From positions 1 through 10,659 of the forward strand of contig NZ_JALEXO010000109.1 of the NCBI RefSeq assembly GCF_022780145.1: a DNA stretch of 10,659 nucleotides, written 5' to 3'. Made by a program: the position numbers and the translations under genes. The notes under the pieces were generated by a model, which worked only from the letters and a program-made list of their open reading frames with translations, made no database searches and was not told the origin of the DNA. Each line of letters opens with the position of its first letter. Position 1 is the first letter of the stretch. Below, piece after piece: positions 6,882 to 10,659 of this stretch. This DNA comes from Intestinibacter sp. (GTDB lineage Bacteria; Bacillota; Clostridia; Peptostreptococcales; Peptostreptococcaceae).

Positions 6882-6924
6882 TAGAATTTATGTTAGAATA
6901 TATTTATTGAAGGGAGAAGGAAAT

Positions 6925-7485
6925 TTGAGAGTTATATCAGGAAAAGCGAGAGGATTAAAATTAAACACTCCTAAAAATCAAGATGTAAGACCGACGACTG
7001 ATAGAGTAAAGGAATCACTATTTAATATAATAAATTTTGATATTATGGACAGCAATGTATTAGATTTATTTGCTGGAACTGGTTCTTTAGGCATAGAATG
7101 TCTATCGAGAGGCGCAAATAAATGTGTTTTTGTAGATAAGAGCAAGGAGAGTATGTCTATAGTCAAGTCTAATATAAAAAAGGCTAGAGTAGAAAATGAA
7201 AGTATTACGATGAATATAGATTTTAAAAGCGCTATTTTATCTTTAGGAAATAAAGGCGAAAAATTCAATATCATATTCATGGATCCACCTTACTATAAAA
7301 ACATGTTTGAAGATGCGCTGTCAATGGTAGATCAAAATAATTTGCTTGAAGAAGATGGAGTAATAGTTGTTGAACACGATACTAAGGATAGCTTTCCGGA
7401 AAATATTGGCAGATTATATAAAAGTAGAGACAAAAAATATGGAAAAACAACATTAACATTTTACAAAATGGAGGAAGAAGCATAA
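6925..7485 (+). CDS. rsmD: 16S rRNA (guanine(966)-N2)-methyltransferase RsmD
   Basis: A 186-residue SAM-dependent methyltransferase that modifies G966 of 16S rRNA on the 30S subunit. The family N-terminus MRVISGKARG fixes the start at the TTG at 6925, with AGGGAGAAGG (6911-6920) as ribosome binding site. A TTG at 6907 would add six residues (MKGEGN) that are really the translated ribosome binding site. Rossmann motif I is VLDLFAGTGS (45-54), followed by GIECLSRGA. The catalytic motif IV is DPPY (120-123), typical of N2-guanine or N6-adenine methylases. The stop codon overlaps the coaD start by one base (TAATG), so the two are translationally linked. A possible extended -10 (TGTTAGAAT, 6891-6899) lies just upstream but is weakly supported. 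Confidence 0.95.
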   Translation: MRVISGKARGLKLNTPKNQDVRPTTDRVKESLFNIINFDIMDSNVLDLFAGTGSLGIECLSRGANKCVFVDKSKESMSIVKSNIKKARVENESITMNIDFKSAILSLGNKGEKFNIIFMDPPYYKNMFEDALSMVDQNNLLEEDGVIVVEHDTKDSFPENIGRLYKSRDKKYGKTTLTFYKMEEEA

Positions 7486-7982
7486 TGAAGCAAAAGTTCA
7501 CAAAAGCTATGTTTGCAGGGAGTTTTGACCCTATTACTAATGGGCATTTAGATATAATATGTAGAGCATCTAAAATATTCGATGAATTACAAATTGGTGT
7601 ACTTTACAATCCTAATAAAAAGGGACTTTTTACTTTTGATGAAAGAGTAGAGTTAATTAAATCATGTACATCGCATTTGGACAATATAAAGATAGTCAGT
7701 TTTGATGGATTATTAGTGGATTATTGTGATGCTAACGGTATAAGTACATTAGTCAGAGGTGTTAGAAGTGAAGCGGATGTAAACTATGAGCTTCAAATGG
7801 CACATATGAATAAGGAACTAAATCCAGAAATAGAGACGATATTTTTACCTACAAATACAAAATATTCGTTTATAAGCTCTTCTTTAATAAAAGAAGTTCT
7901 TACATTTGACGCAGATGTTAAAAATTTAGTACCTGAACAAGTTTTAATAGCTTTAAAAAACAAAAATAAAGGGAGAGAGTAA
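7485..7982 (+). CDS. coaD: Phosphopantetheine adenylyltransferase (CoaD)
   Basis: A 165-residue enzyme, near the usual ~160, that joins ATP and 4'-phosphopantetheine to dephospho-CoA, the fourth step of CoA synthesis. It belongs to the nucleotidyltransferase superfamily: AGSFDPITNGH (11-21) holds the T/HxGH nucleotide-binding motif ending in H21, LVRGVRS carries the substrate-binding arginine, and ISSSLIKEV (from 130) is the second signature. The usual YPGSFDP reads FAGSFDP here, a conservative change. The ATG overlaps the rsmD TAA by one base and its ribosome binding site (GGAGGAAG) lies inside the end of rsmD. The rsmD-coaD pair is a very common bacterial gene arrangement. Confidence 0.97.
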   Translation: MKQKFTKAMFAGSFDPITNGHLDIICRASKIFDELQIGVLYNPNKKGLFTFDERVELIKSCTSHLDNIKIVSFDGLLVDYCDANGISTLVRGVRSEADVNYELQMAHMNKELNPEIETIFLPTNTKYSFISSSLIKEVLTFDADVKNLVPEQVLIALKNKNKGRE

Positions 7983-7984
7983 TA

Positions 7985-8503
7985 GTGGAAATGGAACTTA
8001 TTGATTTACTAAGACAATTAGAAATAATGGTAGAAGAGGCTCCTTCAAAGACTTTTTCACATAAAATTGTTTTAGATAGAGATGAAATTTTAGATTTGAT
8101 AAAAGAGATGAAATCTGTAATTCCAGAAGAAGTAAAACAAGCTTCTTGGATAAATACTGAAAGAGTAAAAATTATAAGTGATGCTAAAAAGGAAGCAGAA
8201 GAAATAATTTTACAAGGAGAAAAAGAAGCTCAAAGATTACTAAATGAAAATCAAAAAAACTTAGACGCTTTAGATAAAGAATATCAAGAAAAAATAGAGT
8301 ATATGATAGAAACTAATGAGGTAGTTCAAAAAGCCAATGAAAGAGCTGAAGAAATAAAAGAAAAGGCTCAAAAATACAAATACGAAATGATTGAAAGATC
8401 AAATCAATATGCAGAAGATGTTTTAAGCTTTGTTGAACAAAAACTAGAAGAAACTTTAGAAGAAGTTAGAAATAATAAAAAAGAACTTAATCCTAGAATA
8501 TAA
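7985..8503 (+). CDS. Coiled-coil protein downstream of coaD, SepIVA/DivIVA-like
   Basis: A 172-residue, highly charged, mostly helical cytoplasmic protein without membrane segment. Residues 3-50 form a conserved-looking head (EMELIDLLRQLEIMVEEAPS, then LDRDEILDLIKEMKSVIPEE). From about 60 onward there is a long coiled coil in which AKKEAEEII, GEKEAQRLL and NERAEEIKEKA repeat the A-x-x-E-A pattern. Automatic annotation often labels such proteins as V-type ATPase subunit H or ATPase, which the sequence does not support. The head plus coiled coil resembles the mycobacterial division protein SepIVA as I remember it, so a role in septation or wall growth is possible but inferred. The GTG start at 7985 fits AAAGGGAG (7968-7975) better than the ATG at 7991. 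Only two bases separate it from coaD. Confidence 0.85.
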   Translation: MEMELIDLLRQLEIMVEEAPSKTFSHKIVLDRDEILDLIKEMKSVIPEEVKQASWINTERVKIISDAKKEAEEIILQGEKEAQRLLNENQKNLDALDKEYQEKIEYMIETNEVVQKANERAEEIKEKAQKYKYEMIERSNQYAEDVLSFVEQKLEETLEEVRNNKKELNPRI

Positions 8504-8528
8504 TAAATCACAAATTAAAAATTATTGA

Positions 8529-8568
8529 AAAATATAAAGCGCTTGAATTAGCAAGTGCTTTATATTTT
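8529..8568 (+). terminator. Terminator of the recG-rsmD-coaD-coiled-coil operon
   Basis: A 17 bp stem with one G-U pair (8529-8545 with 8552-8568) and a 6 nt loop. The lower half of the right arm is TTTATATTTT, so the T tract is part of the stem. It lies 25 nt after the stop of the coiled-coil gene. Confidence 0.75.
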
Positions 8569-8578
8569 AGCTTAACTA

Positions 8579-8584
8579 TATAAT
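8579..8584 (+). promoter_or_regulatory. Possible -10 box for the zinc-ribbon/ABC operon
   Basis: A perfect TATAAT lies just after the preceding terminator and 22 nt before the ATG at 8607. No convincing -35 element is present and the leader would be only about 15 nt. It is proposed because a new transcription unit must start here. Confidence 0.3.
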
Positions 8585-8606
8585 TAAATTTTGAGGAAAA
8601 TTGAGT

Positions 8607-9539
8607 ATGATATGTAAAAATTGTAATAGGGAAAATAACGATAATGCAAATTTTTGTGCATTCTGTGGAAAAGAATTAGATAAAAAAGATAGGTCTAAAA
8701 TAGATCTAAAAAAGGATGAAGATGTGGTATATTTTGACCCATATGACGATGAAGAAGTTGATTTTGAAGATTACGATTATGAAGAGGATGAAGAAGAAGT
8801 ACAAAATTTCGAATTTAAACAAGATGATGAAAAAGATAATAATAACGTAGATTATAGTAATAAAAAAGGTATAATTTTTATATCAGCGATTTTGTTGATT
8901 TTATTGGTGGTATTTATAATTCCAAAATTAGGTATTTTAAAAGGTGATAGTGAAGTATCTTCTACATCATCTGTATCAGAAGAAAAGGCAGAAACTAAAG
9001 CTGTTGAAGAAGATACTAAAGGTAAATTAGAGGATAAAGATTCAAAAAATGAGGATTTATCAAAAGACAATTCTATAGTTTCTAATAAAAAATCAAAGGA
9101 AACACAAAAGATATATATAACAAATTCAGAATGCAGTTCAATACTGCACGATTCTACCAATAAAGATTACGGTTCTACTAGAGTTCTAGATGGTGATTTT
9201 TCGACTGTATGGTCAGAAGGAGTTTCAGGATATGGAGAAGGAGAATGGATTAGATTAGATTTTGATTCTATATATACTGTTGAAAAAATAAAAATAGTAA
9301 ATGGACTTGTAAATAAGAAAAATGGTTACTATAACAATAATAGACCCAAATCAATATCGCTTAGATTTTCTGATGGAAGCAGACAGACTATATATCTAGA
9401 GGATGATAATACGGGATATCAAGTCGTAAATATAGATCCAGTTGATTCTAATTACATTGAATTTACAATAAATTCAGTATATTATGGTACTAAGTACGAT
9501 GATACATGTATAGCTGATATAGAAGTATTGGGATATTAA
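8607..9539 (+). CDS. Single-pass membrane protein: zinc ribbon, acidic region, TM helix, discoidin-like (NADase-type glycan-binding) domain
   Basis: A 310-residue protein of unknown function in four parts. Residues 3-21 are a zinc ribbon (C3, C6, C17, C20). Residues 37-78 are dominated by Asp, Glu and aromatic residues. A hydrophobic helix (about 88-108) follows NKKG and would place the ribbon inside and the rest outside. After a Ser/Lys/Glu-rich linker (111-167), residues 168-310 form a galactose-binding-like domain; VLDGDFSTVWSEG followed by GEGEWIRLDF is the hallmark of the family labelled NADase-type glycan-binding. I infer that it binds a wall or surface glycan. The ATG at 8607 is chosen because GAGG (8593-8596) is 10 nt before it; a TTG at 8601 would leave only 4 nt. 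The next gene starts 33 nt downstream with no terminator between, so the two probably form an operon. Confidence 0.85.
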   Translation: MICKNCNRENNDNANFCAFCGKELDKKDRSKIDLKKDEDVVYFDPYDDEEVDFEDYDYEEDEEEVQNFEFKQDDEKDNNNVDYSNKKGIIFISAILLILLVVFIIPKLGILKGDSEVSSTSSVSEEKAETKAVEEDTKGKLEDKDSKNEDLSKDNSIVSNKKSKETQKIYITNSECSSILHDSTNKDYGSTRVLDGDFSTVWSEGVSGYGEGEWIRLDFDSIYTVEKIKIVNGLVNKKNGYYNNNRPKSISLRFSDGSRQTIYLEDDNTGYQVVNIDPVDSNYIEFTINSVYYGTKYDDTCIADIEVLGY

Positions 9540-9572
9540 AATTCTTAATAGAAATATAAGTAGGAGAAGTTT

Positions 9573-10659
9573 ATGTACATATTAATATTTGAACCTCATA
9601 AGGGTTGTAGGAAGATTTTAATAGATAAAAAAAATTCAAAAGTAAATTTGGGGAGAAGATTGAGAGATGGATATGAAAATATTCAGCTACAAGCAGATTT
9701 TTTACCTGACTATGTAGGTATAATAATTTATCATGAGGAAAAATTTTATTTTAGAAACTACGGCAAAATTAAGATATTTGTAGATAATAAACAGTTGAAC
9801 GATACATCGACAGCAGTCCGATTAGTTCATGGAAGTATGATAAAAATTCAATATAGTGAAAATAAAAATGTCTATATCGGATGTGTAGACGACGACTATA
9901 ATATAGAAAATAATTGGAAAATATTTAATCAGAATGAGCATAAATTTTTAAATGCACAAAAGGATAAAAAGGGATATGTAATAAGGGATGCAGAGAATAT
10001 AGTGTTTCATGGAAGGAAAATAAATGCAGGCTATTTTATCCCAAAGGACGGAGATATTTTCTTCAACGATAATTATGCATTTTACAGTATGAAGAAAAAT
10101 ATATTCTTTGTACCATTAAAGAAAAATCAACAGGTTGAACCAGTTAAAAAGGTAAAGGTAGATAATAGCAAGATAAAGCAAAACAACATTAAAAAAACTT
10201 ATCAAAATACCAAGAAGACAAATAAAAATGTAGCTATTTTAATGGAACACGTAACCAGATACGATAAGAAGAAAAAATGGTATAGATTAAAGGATGTAAA
10301 CTTGAAAATAAATTCGGGAAGACTTGTAGCCATTATGGGTGTTTCTGGAGCAGGAAAAAGTACGTTGTTCGATGCAATTTTAAAGAGACTAAAACTAGAT
10401 TCAGGTACTATAAAGATAGATGGCGATGAATTAGGACATGTTCCACAATTTTCTGTCTTGAGAAAGGGAAACACTGTTCAAGAGATAATGGAATTTTACG
10501 CTAGTAAAAAATTAAAAAAATGCACTAAGCAGGAGAGAATGCAAAAAATAGATGATTTACTAGACAAATTAAATTTATCTTTATTTAAACAGTCATTAGT
10601 CGGAAGGTTAAGTGGTGGACAATCTAGAAGATTAGATATCGCAGTACAGCTTTTAAATG
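9573..10659 (+). CDS. ABC-type ATPase with N-terminal FHA-like extension (3' end outside window)
   Basis: An open frame of 362 codons runs from ATG (ribosome binding site AGGAGA, 9562-9567) off the window end. The ABC domain begins near residue 220 and shows Walker A GVSGAGKST (256-264), a Q-loop glutamine in HVPQ (Q292), and the signature LSGGQ (346-350) followed by SRRLDIAVQLLN. Walker B and the H-loop lie beyond the window, as would any permease part. The first ~95 residues look like a beta-rich FHA domain (VNLGRR, then IIIYHEEKFYFRNYG, then VRLVHGSMIKIQYSE), but the usual SxxH and N residues that bind phosphothreonine are not evident. Residues 96-190 may be a second beta domain, and a Lys/Gln/Asn-rich linker follows. 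The arrangement recalls FHA-ABC transporters such as mycobacterial Rv1747, an ABCG-like exporter; whether this one exports anything is not shown. Confidence 0.85.
   Translation, partial: MYILIFEPHKGCRKILIDKKNSKVNLGRRLRDGYENIQLQADFLPDYVGIIIYHEEKFYFRNYGKIKIFVDNKQLNDTSTAVRLVHGSMIKIQYSENKNVYIGCVDDDYNIENNWKIFNQNEHKFLNAQKDKKGYVIRDAENIVFHGRKINAGYFIPKDGDIFFNDNYAFYSMKKNIFFVPLKKNQQVEPVKKVKVDNSKIKQNNIKKTYQNTKKTNKNVAILMEHVTRYDKKKKWYRLKDVNLKINSGRLVAIMGVSGAGKSTLFDAILKRLKLDSGTIKIDGDELGHVPQFSVLRKGNTVQEIMEFYASKKLKKCTKQERMQKIDDLLDKLNLSLFKQSLVGRLSGGQSRRLDIAVQLLN

Noticed and set aside
6978..7280. 100-codon minus-strand frame inside rsmD
   Set aside because: It is antisense to the RsmD catalytic motifs; long antisense frames are expected in this AT-rich codon usage.
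8852..9160. 102-codon minus-strand frame in the membrane protein gene
   Set aside because: It is the antisense of the TM and Ser/Lys/Glu linker region, which yields an artificial Ser/Leu-rich product.
10202..10474. 90-codon minus-strand frame near the window end
   Set aside because: It is antisense to the Walker A region of the ABC ATPase, which is clearly the coding strand.
1..10659. CRISPR array, tRNA/rRNA genes, insertion sequences or phage attachment sites
   Set aside because: No regularly spaced repeats, cloverleaf-like segments, transposase frames or flanking duplications were seen anywhere in the window.

Overview
The window is very AT-rich with dense, short-gapped genes, AAGGAG-type ribosome binding sites and hairpin-plus-T-tract terminators. 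This suggests a low-GC Firmicute, most likely an anaerobic clostridial lineage. A 24-codon spoVM-like gene at the left end suggests an endospore former or a recent descendant of one. The gene order (thiN tail) - spoVM - [symporter] - rpmB (opposite strand) - asp23/yloU - fakA - recG matches the order I recall from Bacillus subtilis. Here a transporter sits between spoVM and rpmB, and no serine dehydratase genes lie between fakA and recG.

Region 1 (1-657) holds the last codons of an upstream gene, probably thiN, with its terminator. Next come a sigma-E-like promoter, spoVM and its terminator, then a ~400 nt AT-rich gap ending in the symporter promoter. Region 2 (658-2311) holds a Na+/H+-dicarboxylate or amino-acid symporter of the DAACS/SLC1 family and a convergent rpmB (ribosomal protein L28, zinc-binding form), separated by two strong hairpins. 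Region 3 (2312-4770) has a ~400 nt divergent intergenic region, then an asp23-fakA pair (envelope-stress-type Asp23 protein and fatty acid kinase catalytic subunit). Region 4 (4783-8568) is a housekeeping run: recG (branch-migration helicase), rsmD (16S rRNA m2G966 methyltransferase), coaD (phosphopantetheine adenylyltransferase) and a coiled-coil protein resembling SepIVA/DivIVA-type proteins. It closes with a terminator and is preceded by a terminator-like hairpin that abuts the recG ribosome binding site.

Region 5 (8579-10659) is the least ordinary part. A membrane protein with an N-terminal zinc ribbon, a long acidic stretch, one transmembrane helix and a C-terminal discoidin-like (NADase-type glycan-binding) domain is followed after 33 nt by an ABC ATPase. 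The ATPase carries a long N-terminal extension resembling a degenerate FHA domain, and it runs off the end of the window. Together they look like the start of an envelope-associated ABC system whose function I cannot name.
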